Origin: UBA7330 sp965243485
Lineage (GTDB): Bacteria; Bacteroidota; Bacteroidia; Cytophagales; Cyclobacteriaceae
DNA length: 64,000 bases
Assembly (NCBI GenBank): GCA_965243485.1
Contig: CBDEVP010000001.1
Span: 2,728,001 to 2,792,000 of the forward strand
Direction of reading: 5' to 3'
Under the pieces are notes generated by a model. It saw only the letters and a list, made by a program, of their open reading frames with translations. It was not told where the DNA came from and made no database searches. The translations under genes were made by a program, and so were the position numbers. Below, piece after piece: positions 25,783 to 33,697 of this stretch (the stretch's first letter is position 1; each line of letters starts with the position of its first letter).

Positions 25783-26571
25783 TTACCGTAGAATTTTCTC
25801 CACCTTGATAACCTGCTGAGAGGGGATGACAGCCGGTCCAAACTGATTGAATAAGGCTACATCTGTTGCATCGCATCCATATCCGATTGAAACATATCCT
25901 CCTTTGGCACCGGTCTGGGTGGCATCAAAGGTGTACCATCTTCCACCAACATAAGCCTCAAACCACGCATGCATATCCATGGGCTCCAAATTGTGCAAAT
26001 AGCCCACCACCATTCTTGCAGGAATGCTGAGGCTTCTGCAGAGAGCGATACCCAGATGGGCCAGGTCCCGGCAAACGCCTGATTTTCGGTCATGCACTTC
26101 CAACGCTGAAACAGGGAAATCACTGCTTCCCGGAATGTACTGGATATGGTCACGCAGCCAGGATTCGATAGCAGCTACCTGATTGAATCCGGGGAGCTGG
26201 TTTCCGGTGATCGAAACAGCGAGAGCATTCAAACGATCTGATTCACAATACCTGCTGGGCAGCAGGAAATTAAGGACGGTATCCGGCAAATTTTGGATCA
26301 CGGTGAATGGTGCTTCCGGTGCTGTGTCTACCAGATCAGCTGTTCTCACTTCGGCTGTAGTATGGATACTAAAGTTGCCGGTGGGAGTTACGAGTCGTTG
26401 ACAAAGGTTTCCATAAGGATCCGTATACTCGTCCACTGGCACTGTCGGCGCAATATCATACTCCTCCCGGGCAATCCATTGTTGTGGACCACTGCGCGGA
26501 CGCAGCATGAGGATCAGGGGTGTAGGGAATTGCAGATCAAACTTAAGAAAACAACTTACTCGCAGCCACAT
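25783..26571 (-). CDS. Transglutaminase-like cysteine protease-fold protein
   Basis: This 262-residue protein has an N-terminal beta part and a C-terminal transglutaminase core. The triad is visible: Cys in KSGVCRDLAHLG, His in MDMHAWFEAYVGG and Asp in WYTFDATQ. The GYGCDATDVALFNQFGP ending is typical of the bacterial transglutaminase-like family (PF01841/PF08379 type). No signal peptide is apparent. The function of this family is mostly unknown; some members are amidases or peptidases. It is single, 102 bp upstream of the propeller gene on the same strand. Confidence 0.87.
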   Translation of the reverse strand: MWLRVSCFLKFDLQFPTPLILMLRPRSGPQQWIAREEYDIAPTVPVDEYTDPYGNLCQRLVTPTGNFSIHTTAEVRTADLVDTAPEAPFTVIQNLPDTVLNFLLPSRYCESDRLNALAVSITGNQLPGFNQVAAIESWLRDHIQYIPGSSDFPVSALEVHDRKSGVCRDLAHLGIALCRSLSIPARMVVGYLHNLEPMDMHAWFEAYVGGRWYTFDATQTGAKGGYVSIGYGCDATDVALFNQFGPAVIPSQQVIKVEKILR

Positions 26572-26941
26572 GTGCTAAAGGTATGGCAACAACTTAGGAG
26601 ATCAGCGTTTGTTTGGTTTTAAATTGATATTGAGTAAGGATCATGTGATCTTATGGAATCATATTTTATGACGATACCTGGTGGATGGAATAAAGGTCGA
26701 TCTCATTGCTTCTTCCCCGAAGCCTGAAATTACCCATATGGATGATATTAAAGTATCTGATGATATCCAGGTGAGCCAGCTATTAGTTAATTCAGAAATG
26801 TACAATAAATTTGAAATGATCTGATCAATTATTTAGCATGGCTAACTAAGTATACTATTTGGCTAATATGCTGTAATAATTGCTTTTCACAATCATGTAG
26901 TTTTGTTATTAAGACACAACGTTCACCAATTAAATCAACAC
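26572..26941. other. Divergent intergenic region
   Basis: This 370-bp AT-rich gap separates the minus-strand transglutaminase gene and the plus-strand DapA-family gene. No gene is supported. It must hold both promoters; the only clear box I see is TAGTTTTG at 26898-26905. Confidence 0.5.
26898..26905 (+). promoter_or_regulatory. Bacteroidota -7 box (TAnnTTTG) for the DapA-family gene
   Basis: TAGTTTTG matches the phylum's -7 consensus exactly and lies 37 bp before the chosen ATG at 26942. Transcription would start around 26911, giving a ~30-nt leader. No perfect -33 TTG is seen at the usual spacing. Confidence 0.45.
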
Positions 26942-27865
26942 ATGGAAGTCGAATGGAAAGGAGTTTATCCGGCGATCACAACAAAATTTACAGATGATGA
27001 CAAACTGGATTTAGATCTTTTTGAAAAGAGTATTCAGTTTCAGCTAGAATCCGGAGTGGACGGGATCATTTTAGGGGGAACATTAGGGGAAGCAACGGCG
27101 CTTACGGACGAAGAGAAAGACGAACTGACCCTTCTGACCAGAAAAACGGTTGAAGGAAAGATCCCGGTAATCCTCAATATTGCTGAGCAAACTACCCGCG
27201 AGGCCATCAGACAGGCTCAGCGAGCTGAGTCAAACGGAGCTGATGGGCTGATGATGCTCCCACCCATGAGATATAAGGCCACGGACCAGGAAACTGTGGA
27301 GTATTTCAAAGCCATTGCCAATTCCACTTCATTGCCGATCATGGTATACAACAATCCAGTAGACTATAAAATTCTGGTAACTCTTGACATGTTTGAGGAA
27401 CTAACTGTGTGTGATAATATCAGGGCGGTCAAGGATTCCTCAAGGGATCTGACCAACATTACCAGAATGAGAAACCGTTTTGGGGACCGCTTTAGGATCA
27501 TGGGTGGAGTAGATACTCTGGCTCTTGAAAGCCTGGTGATGGGTGCAGATGGCCTGGTAGCAGGTTTGGTTTGTGCTTTTCCGCAGGAGACAGTAGCGAT
27601 TTACCGGCTGATTATCGCCAAAAGGTATGATGAGGCCCTTGAATTGTTCAGGTGGTTCCTTCCGCTGCTTGAGTTGGATATTGATCCCCAGTTGGTACAG
27701 AACATCAAACTGGCTGAAGTGTACACAGGATTAGGAAATGAAAATGTCAGGCTGCCCAGAATGAAGCTTGCGGGAGAAAGACGGAAAGAAGTGATCAGGA
27801 TCATTGAGCATTGTATGGAAAACAGGCCTGAGCTTTCCGAATACATGCACATCGTAACAGCCTGA
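26942..27865 (+). CDS. DapA/NanA-family lyase or deaminase
   Basis: This 307-residue TIM-barrel class I aldolase of the dihydrodipicolinate synthase superfamily has the Schiff-base Lys164 in RAVKDSSRD, Tyr136 in VYNNPVD, and GTLGE at residues 46-50, where true DapA has GTTGE. The second Thr is thus replaced by Leu, which argues against DHDPS itself. The start at 26942 (MEVEWKGVYPA) is used because the longer frame begins at a TTG inside the promoter box. Superfamily members include 2-keto-sugar-acid aldolases, N-acetylneuraminate lyase and pyrroline-4-hydroxy-2-carboxylate deaminase of hydroxyproline breakdown. The neighbouring proline-type peptidases make the last an attractive, unproven option. 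Confidence 0.85.
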   Translation: MEVEWKGVYPAITTKFTDDDKLDLDLFEKSIQFQLESGVDGIILGGTLGEATALTDEEKDELTLLTRKTVEGKIPVILNIAEQTTREAIRQAQRAESNGADGLMMLPPMRYKATDQETVEYFKAIANSTSLPIMVYNNPVDYKILVTLDMFEELTVCDNIRAVKDSSRDLTNITRMRNRFGDRFRIMGGVDTLALESLVMGADGLVAGLVCAFPQETVAIYRLIIAKRYDEALELFRWFLPLLELDIDPQLVQNIKLAEVYTGLGNENVRLPRMKLAGERRKEVIRIIEHCMENRPELSEYMHIVTA

Positions 27866-27906
27866 ATATTCTGTGTAATTAGCAATATCAGTTTCTGATA
27901 ACCCTA

Positions 27907-30153
27907 CTACTTCCCACCTGCTTCAAGGTTTCTTTTCAGGTATTCAAACATGGTCATTCTTAGATGCAATGACGTGTTTTCCCGTTCATAAATCCCATGG
28001 GATCGCATGGGGTACTCTACCATGGTAAAATACTTGTTGTGCTTGATAAGCTCATTGGCGAGCATTTCACAGCTTTGATAGTGGCAGTTGTCGTCAGCGG
28101 AACCGTGAATGAGTAGCAGGTTGCCCTCCAGGTTTTTGGCATGGGTGATCGGACTTCCTTCCCGGTACCCATACTCATTGTCGTCCGGAACACTCATGTA
28201 TCTTTCCTGATAGATCGTGTCATAGATCTTTTGATCACTGATGAATGCAATGGCAATGCCAGTTTTATAGATGCCCGGGTATTTAAACATACAGTTCAGT
28301 GTCATTGAGCCGCCACCGCTCCATCCCCAGATACCAATCCTTTCGGGATCCACGAAATCCCATTCCATGATCTTGCGGGCTGCCGCCGCCTGGTCTTTAG
28401 TCGCCAGTATGCCGATCTGCTTGTAGATACTTTTTCTCCATTCCCGGCCTCTGGGTACGTTGGTCCCCCGGTTGTCGATACTGATGACCAGATAACCCTG
28501 GTTTGCAAGGAATTGATGCCAAAGGACATTGGAGGACCAGCTATCGCGTACCGTGCTTCCTGCAGGTTCCCCATAAACATAGAAAAACACAGGATACTTC
28601 TTCTGAGGATCAAAATTGGACGGCTTGATCATCCATCCGTCCAGCTCCAGGCCCTCTTCAATCTCGACCCGGAAAAACTCCATTTCCTGCTTTTGTATGT
28701 CCCTCAGTCGCTCCTGTAATGCCTGATTGTCTTCCAGCATCTTTACAGATCTGTGATCCGGCAACGATACAAGATCGATCTGCACGGGGGTTTTATGATT
28801 TGTAGAAGTATGTATTGCATATCCGGCGTCCGGAGAGATCTGGTATCCATGGGTGCCCGGGGAGTCGTCAGGTGTGAGTCTTTGTGCGTTGCCCCTGCCA
28901 TTGAGCTTGCTGCGGAAAAGATATCTTTGAGTCGGATTCTCCGGTGAGGCAACATAGTATACATATCCTCCCTTTTCATCGATTGTAAGTATGTTGATCA
29001 CCTCGTATTCTCCTTTGGTGACGGGAATGATTTCCTTACCGTCCCGTGACACCTTGTATACATGCTTCCATCCTGATCGATCACTGTTCCAGGTGAAATA
29101 TTTGCCATTATCCAGCCAGGTAAGATCATCATACACGTCCAGCCAGGTCTCCACCTTTTCGGTAAAGATATTATTGGCGATCCCGGTCGTGGCCCTGGCA
29201 ATGAAAACCCTGTTGGTGTTTTGCTTTCTGTTCAGCTGCTGGATGATCAGCTCTTCAGCACTGTGCGCCCATTCCATTCTGGCCAGGTAATGGTTTCTGG
29301 GATCACCGGGAATATCCATCCAGGTCGTTTTTTTTCCATCGAGGGTGACCACTCCGATACGTGCGGCAGGGTTGGTGGTCCCGACTTTGGGGTAAGGTAG
29401 TGGGATGAGCTTTGGATAGATGGAGTCAATATTGTTGATCATGTAAAAGGTGCCGATCCCCTCTGTGTCCATTTGCCAGTAAGCCATCCGTTTGCTGTCA
29501 GGGCTCCACCTGAACCCATCCCGCAAGCCCAGCTCTTCCTCATAGACCCAGTCAAAAGTTCCGTTGATGATATTGTCGCCACCATCACTTGTAACCTGAG
29601 TAAGCTCCCAGCTCGTTAAATCCTGCGCATAGATGTTCTGCTTGTAAACAAATCCAATCTTTTGGTTGTCCGGTGAAAATTTGGCAAACTGCAGCCAGGT
29701 AGACTCCAGATCTTTACCAACCTGCTTGAGATCCTTGGTCCTCATATCTAAAACCCAGTAATCTCCCCTGGTGTGGTATCTCCATACTCTACGGGTATTT
29801 GTGAAGATCATCAGCTTTTGGTTGTCTCCAGACCATTCATAATCACTGACTTCCAAAGGTTTCTCAGCGCTTTCGGGTATTAAATCTTCTGCCGGTATTA
29901 AAACTTCCCTTGCTCCTGATGACGGGATATGCAATATGATGTCATTGCCATCAACAGATTCGCTACGCTCCAACGTGGTGTAGCCGGTTCCATCTCTGAG
30001 CCACTTGACGGGACCATATCCTTTTTGAGCGTAGACATTCTGATCATATATATCGGGCAGGGTAAGCTCCCGATCCTGACAAACGGATATATAAACAGTG
30101 AAAACTGAGATGATCAGAAGATGTATTTTGAGATGGGAACCTTTAGAAAACAT
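27907..30153 (-). CDS. S9-family peptidase (dipeptidyl-peptidase IV-like)
   Basis: This 748-residue serine peptidase, started at 30153 (MFSKGSHLKIHLL), exposes a signal peptide cut near VCQDRE; the longer frame from 30282 looks untranslated. The N-terminal beta-propeller (DPPIV_N) includes GDYWVLDMRTK, FSPDNQKIGFV, WVYEEELGLRDGFRWSPDS and RMAYW; the EE in that block is the DPP IV substrate N-terminus anchor. The alpha/beta hydrolase domain has Ser near residue 611 (GIWGWSGGG), Asp near 684 (GSADDNCHY) and His near 717 (RSHGIYE). It probably removes Xaa-Pro dipeptides in the periplasm. It lies downstream of the AraC gene on the same strand. Confidence 0.93.
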   Translation of the reverse strand: MFSKGSHLKIHLLIISVFTVYISVCQDRELTLPDIYDQNVYAQKGYGPVKWLRDGTGYTTLERSESVDGNDIILHIPSSGAREVLIPAEDLIPESAEKPLEVSDYEWSGDNQKLMIFTNTRRVWRYHTRGDYWVLDMRTKDLKQVGKDLESTWLQFAKFSPDNQKIGFVYKQNIYAQDLTSWELTQVTSDGGDNIINGTFDWVYEEELGLRDGFRWSPDSKRMAYWQMDTEGIGTFYMINNIDSIYPKLIPLPYPKVGTTNPAARIGVVTLDGKKTTWMDIPGDPRNHYLARMEWAHSAEELIIQQLNRKQNTNRVFIARATTGIANNIFTEKVETWLDVYDDLTWLDNGKYFTWNSDRSGWKHVYKVSRDGKEIIPVTKGEYEVINILTIDEKGGYVYYVASPENPTQRYLFRSKLNGRGNAQRLTPDDSPGTHGYQISPDAGYAIHTSTNHKTPVQIDLVSLPDHRSVKMLEDNQALQERLRDIQKQEMEFFRVEIEEGLELDGWMIKPSNFDPQKKYPVFFYVYGEPAGSTVRDSWSSNVLWHQFLANQGYLVISIDNRGTNVPRGREWRKSIYKQIGILATKDQAAAARKIMEWDFVDPERIGIWGWSGGGSMTLNCMFKYPGIYKTGIAIAFISDQKIYDTIYQERYMSVPDDNEYGYREGSPITHAKNLEGNLLLIHGSADDNCHYQSCEMLANELIKHNKYFTMVEYPMRSHGIYERENTSLHLRMTMFEYLKRNLEAGGK

Positions 30154-30312
30154 TTTGATTATAGATTTAGCTTGTTTTTTTGAAAGAGATCGTTGGTAAA
30201 AATCACATTTAATTGCCTGCTGAAAAATCATTTTGTTGGCACTTGGATATACTATCTTAACCTGCCTGAGATGCCAGTACACACATGTTGGTGATCACGA
30301 TCAGCCTTCAGA

Positions 30313-31191
30313 CTATTCCCCGCGAAATTTTAGTCTATATTCTTTTGGAGACATGTTGGTCACACTCCTGAAGTGACGATGAAAATTGGAAATATTGTTG
30401 TATCCTGATGCGAAACAACATTCACTGGTGTTAAAATCACCTTCCATCAGCATTTTGCAGGCATTCCCGATCCTGACTTCGATCAGGAAGCGTGAAAAGG
30501 TTTTTAGGGTTTTTTGTTTGAAAAACCTGCAAAAGCCAGTTGGGGTCATATTGACGATGGCAGCGATCTCCTCCAGTGTGATCCTGTTTTTGAAGTTTGC
30601 ACGGACATATTCAAATACCTTTTCGATTTTTGGCATCTCTTTATTCACCGTATGGATAGGGATGCTGGTAGAGGAAATAAATTCAAGATTTTCATTATTG
30701 GAAACAGTATCCAGAATGTTCATCAAAGTCAGAATGCGTTCAAAGCCTTTGGCTTCCGTGATACGCTCCATCTTCTTACTGATGTTGTCGGCATGGCGAT
30801 GGGGCACTTTGATCCCATACATGGCATATTCCAGCAATCGCTGGACCGCCTGGGCTTCCGGGATCAACTCCAACGCTTTATGGATCGTGTCCTGGCTGAA
30901 AAATATTGAAACTGCTCTGGCGTGCATGTCCGGATTGCCTAAATAGTATCTATCATCACACCTTAAAACATGGGGAAGATTTTTACCAAATAATAGGACA
31001 TCGCCGCTTTGAAAGTCTTTGTTGATTTCCCGTACAAACAGGGTTCCATTACCTTCGATCACATAAGTCAGCTGAAACTCTTCATGAAAATGAATGGGAT
31101 CATAAAAGTAGTCCAGATTCCATTGCTCTACGCGAACAGTCTCACCCGTTTGTCGGGGAACTTTGAAATGTAGTGGGTTTAATACAGGCAT
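30313..31191 (-). CDS. AraC-family transcriptional regulator
   Basis: This 292-residue protein has an N-terminal cupin sensor (VEQWNLDYFYDPIHFHEEF, GNGTLFVREIN, GDVLLFGKNLPHVL) and a C-terminal double helix-turn-helix (ITLEEIAAIVNMTPTGFCRFF, SECCFASGYNNISNFHRHF, MSPKEYR). Cupin-AraC regulators usually respond to a small-molecule ligand. Its start is preceded by a strong Shine-Dalgarno (GGAGGAG, about 4 bp upstream), rare in this phylum. It is divergent from the L-serine dehydratase gene and 159 bp upstream of the S9 peptidase gene, so those are its likely targets. Confidence 0.93.
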   Translation of the reverse strand: MPVLNPLHFKVPRQTGETVRVEQWNLDYFYDPIHFHEEFQLTYVIEGNGTLFVREINKDFQSGDVLLFGKNLPHVLRCDDRYYLGNPDMHARAVSIFFSQDTIHKALELIPEAQAVQRLLEYAMYGIKVPHRHADNISKKMERITEAKGFERILTLMNILDTVSNNENLEFISSTSIPIHTVNKEMPKIEKVFEYVRANFKNRITLEEIAAIVNMTPTGFCRFFKQKTLKTFSRFLIEVRIGNACKMLMEGDFNTSECCFASGYNNISNFHRHFRSVTNMSPKEYRLKFRGE

Positions 31192-31210
31192 ATTCTCCTC
31201 CGTTAATTCC

Positions 31211-31218
31211 CAAAATTA
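31211..31218 (-). promoter_or_regulatory. Bacteroidota -7 box for the AraC gene
   Basis: Read on the minus strand this is TAATTTTG, an exact TAnnTTTG match 20 bp upstream of the AraC start, followed by the CGGAGGAG ribosome site. No good -33 box is seen. Confidence 0.4.
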
Positions 31219-31449
31219 TAAAAGAGTAAAGTTGGTTATTTTGATTACTAATTTAAATGATCCAGGGAAAATTATGTTAATATAGTACATTGAATTTGCT
31301 AATATATTATTCCAGACATGACATTTGGTGTTACCTGGAGGTACTTAAAAGCAGATAATAGCATTTTCTTAGTACTGATGATCACAATATAATATATATC
31401 TTGTGTAAGATAAGTCAATAAAACAAATTGGAATTTCAGTAGATTTGAT

Positions 31450-33045
31450 ATGAATGAATTTGACGATGACCTTATGAGTGGTATTCCCAGCATATTCAAT
31501 GACGTAATAGGACCGGTGATGCGTGGACCTTCAAGCTCTCATTGTGCAGCCTCCCTGAGGATCGGGAGATTGTGCAGGGATCTCATGAATGGTATTATTT
31601 CAGATATTTTGATTGAATTTGATCCCAAAGGCTCGTTGGCTACCACCCATAAGGGTCAAGGATCCGATATGGGCCTGTTCGGAGGCTTTTTGGGTTGGGA
31701 AGCGGATGATGAAAGACTTCCTCAATCGGAGGATTTCATCAAAGGAGCGGGTATAAACGTCGAGATCAGGATTGTGGATATTCATGCAGATCACCCAAAC
31801 ACCTATAAAATCACTCTGAGGAATAATCATCAGCAGCATCAGGTCACTGCCATTTCTACCGGGGGAGGTATGATAGAGGTTATTGAAATTGATGGTGCGG
31901 CATGCTCAATGTTTGGCGATTACTTTGAGACGATTGTCTACACAGAGTCAGGGAAAAAACTTGCTGAATATTTGGCTGAAACAATTCCTTTTGACGAATT
32001 GAATTTCCTGTCCGGTGACAAAGATTTTGTCGAAATAAAGACGCAGGCACCCATTGATGACCTCATCCTGGATGAGATCCGCTCATTCGATGGTGTATCC
32101 GCCATCAGGCAGCTAAACCCGGTTTTACCCGTTCTTTCCCGCAAAGGTCTGAAGGTGCCTTTCATCACCTGCCAGGAAATGCTGGAGTACAATGAAGACA
32201 AGGATCTTTCCCTGTGGGAGCTTGCGGCGGAATTTGAGAGTATTCGTGGAAACATTTCAAAAGAGGAAGTTTTTGAAAAGATGCGGGATATCGTCCGCAT
32301 CATGAAGTCCTCTATTGAGCAGGGTTTGCAAGGGACATCCTATGAAGACAGGATATTGGGAAGCCAGTCACCGAAATTTAAGAAGCTGAATGATGAAGGC
32401 AGGCTGGTGGATGGGAAGGTCTTAAATACCATTGTCATGTATGTATCTGCCATGATGGAAGTGAAAAGCTCGATGGGTGTGATCGTGGCGGCACCAACTG
32501 CCGGATCCTGCGGTGCACTGCCGGGAGCCGTACTTGGAACTGCTGAAGTGATGAAAGCCTCAGAAGATGAAACTGTAAAGGCCATGCTGGCAGCAGGTAT
32601 CATAGGGATCTTTATCTCGGCTCATTCCACTTTTGCTGCTGAGGTAGGAGGCTGTCAGGCCGAATGTGGATCCGGAGCCTGTATGGGTGCCGCTGCCATC
32701 GTTCAGCTGGCAGGGGGGAGCCTTGCACAATCCATTTCTGCTGCTTCTGTGGCGCTGCAGAATTCCCTGGGAATGATCTGTGACCCGATAGGTAACAGGG
32801 TGGAGGCGCCTTGTCTTGGAAAAAATGTAATGGCAGCATCTAATGCCCTGTCATGCGCCAATATGGCTTTATCAGATTATGATCATCTGATACCTCTCGA
32901 TGAGGTCATAGACACCATGTACCAGGTGGGTAACAGTATACCCAATACACTCAGATGCACTAATCTGGGAGGGTTATCTATCACGAAAACCGCCAAAGAG
33001 ATCGAAGGCAAGCTGGAGCAAAAGCAATTCTTTAAGAGCTGCTGA
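31450..33045 (+). CDS. L-serine ammonia-lyase, iron-sulfur type, single chain
   Basis: This 531-residue enzyme deaminates L-serine to pyruvate. The beta domain comes first (GPVMRGPSSSHCAASLRIGR, with the GPSSSH substrate loop; GLFGGFLGWEADDERLP; FITCQEMLEYNE). The alpha domain follows with KSSMGVIVAAPTAGSCGALP and the Cys cluster EVGGCQAECGSGACMGAA, which with a later Cys binds the [4Fe-4S] cluster. At 531 residues it is longer than E. coli SdaA (454). An alternative start at 31474 (MSGIPSIF) deserves thought because a perfect TAGATTTG box sits at 31440-31447, too close to 31450 for a leader. It is divergent from the AraC regulator. Confidence 0.9.
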   Translation: MNEFDDDLMSGIPSIFNDVIGPVMRGPSSSHCAASLRIGRLCRDLMNGIISDILIEFDPKGSLATTHKGQGSDMGLFGGFLGWEADDERLPQSEDFIKGAGINVEIRIVDIHADHPNTYKITLRNNHQQHQVTAISTGGGMIEVIEIDGAACSMFGDYFETIVYTESGKKLAEYLAETIPFDELNFLSGDKDFVEIKTQAPIDDLILDEIRSFDGVSAIRQLNPVLPVLSRKGLKVPFITCQEMLEYNEDKDLSLWELAAEFESIRGNISKEEVFEKMRDIVRIMKSSIEQGLQGTSYEDRILGSQSPKFKKLNDEGRLVDGKVLNTIVMYVSAMMEVKSSMGVIVAAPTAGSCGALPGAVLGTAEVMKASEDETVKAMLAAGIIGIFISAHSTFAAEVGGCQAECGSGACMGAAAIVQLAGGSLAQSISAASVALQNSLGMICDPIGNRVEAPCLGKNVMAASNALSCANMALSDYDHLIPLDEVIDTMYQVGNSIPNTLRCTNLGGLSITKTAKEIEGKLEQKQFFKSC

Positions 33046-33047
33046 AT

Positions 33048-33068
33048 GGCCACGGATTCGCTAATTTT
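33048..33068 (+). repeat. Dispersed GGCCACGGATTCGC repeat copy
   Basis: GGCCACGGATTCGCTAATTT begins 3 bp after the serine dehydratase stop and is related to the elements at 697-716 (opposite orientation) and 13642-13660. It forms the left edge of the repeat island. Confidence 0.35.
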
Positions 33069-33365
33069 TCTAAAACTTAATCAATGGTCTGCGGCTCACA
33101 AAGCCGTCAACCTACGCCAATTCATATCAAATTGACCATAGCTAATCCCGAAGGCCTGCCTGACCGGTAGGCAGGGATGAAATGACTATAGTACAATTTG
33201 GATTAAGAAGGGTCCAACCCCGAAGGCCTACCCGGCTGGGGAGTGTCATGCTATCCAATCAAACAAAAATCGCACCTCAAAAAGTACCTCAAATTTTGAT
33301 CTTACCTTTACAGCGAAAACCGCCTGAATGTAGATTTGTCAGAATGTTCCAGCAATGATAATGTC

Positions 33366-33378
33366 ACTCCTTCGGAGT
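33366..33378. repeat. Short hairpin ACTCC-TTC-GGAGT
   Basis: A perfect 5-bp stem with TTC loop. Its partner at 33438-33450 has the same architecture with a changed stem (ATCCC-TTC-GGGAT), which suggests selection for the fold or a common repeat origin. Confidence 0.6.
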
Positions 33379-33382
33379 TTAA

Positions 33383-33424
33383 CTCTTGTTTTAATGATAT
33401 TATCTCTTGTTTTAATGATATTAT
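33383..33424 (+). repeat. 21-bp tandem duplication
   Basis: Two exact adjacent copies of CTCTTGTTTTAATGATATTA plus one T, period 21, lie between two TTC-loop hairpins. If read as a frame this gives a 7-residue repeat, but the surrounding 77-codon frame shows no other protein-like feature. Confidence 0.8.
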
Positions 33425-33437
33425 CTATAGTAATTTC

Positions 33438-33450
33438 ATCCCTTCGGGAT
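33438..33450. repeat. Short hairpin ATCCC-TTC-GGGAT
   Basis: A perfect 5-bp stem with TTC loop, 60 bp after the similar hairpin at 33366-33378, with the 21-bp tandem duplication between them. Confidence 0.6.
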
Positions 33451-33697
33451 TACAATATACAATATACACCGTTTTATGTGTAAATGATCTAATAATTAAG
33501 ATCATATCATATCATGAAATGAGCCCCACAGGCGTGGCGAATTCTCCCGTCTTAGTCTTAGGCGGATGACCGCTAAAGAATTGTTTTATTTCTCAGCTGA
33601 GTCTTCTGACGTAGGAAGGGACTCTGCGTAACAAGCTTAATCAATGGTCAGCCCATCCTGATTTTGAGTCTGGTGAAACTTTAGATCTGATTATTGT

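Larger units (their letters stand above)
33046..33697. repeat. Repeat-rich intergenic island
   Basis: This 652-bp gap between two converging genes holds no supported gene. It contains a 14-bp perfect direct repeat CTTAATCAATGGTC at 33076-33089 and 33636-33649; two diverged copies of a CCCGAAGGCCTrCC palindromic element (33145-33178 and 33218-33241); two TTC-loop hairpins (33366-33378 and 33438-33450); a 21-bp unit repeated twice in tandem (33383-33403 and 33404-33424); and a CTCAGCTGAG palindrome near 33592-33601. It looks like a cluster of REP-like palindromes or a decayed non-autonomous element. Confidence 0.7.

Noticed and set aside
30313..31191. AraC regulator as the PUL regulator
   Set aside because: It is over 4 kb from susC with unrelated genes between, and its divergent neighbours are better targets.
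33383..33424. Possible CRISPR-like repeat
   Set aside because: Only two adjacent copies with no spacers between them; a tandem duplication.
33336..33569. 77-codon plus-strand frame in the repeat island with a SCFNDII repeat
   Set aside because: The repeat is just the 21-bp tandem duplication read in frame, and the frame runs through hairpin elements; no protein-like feature.
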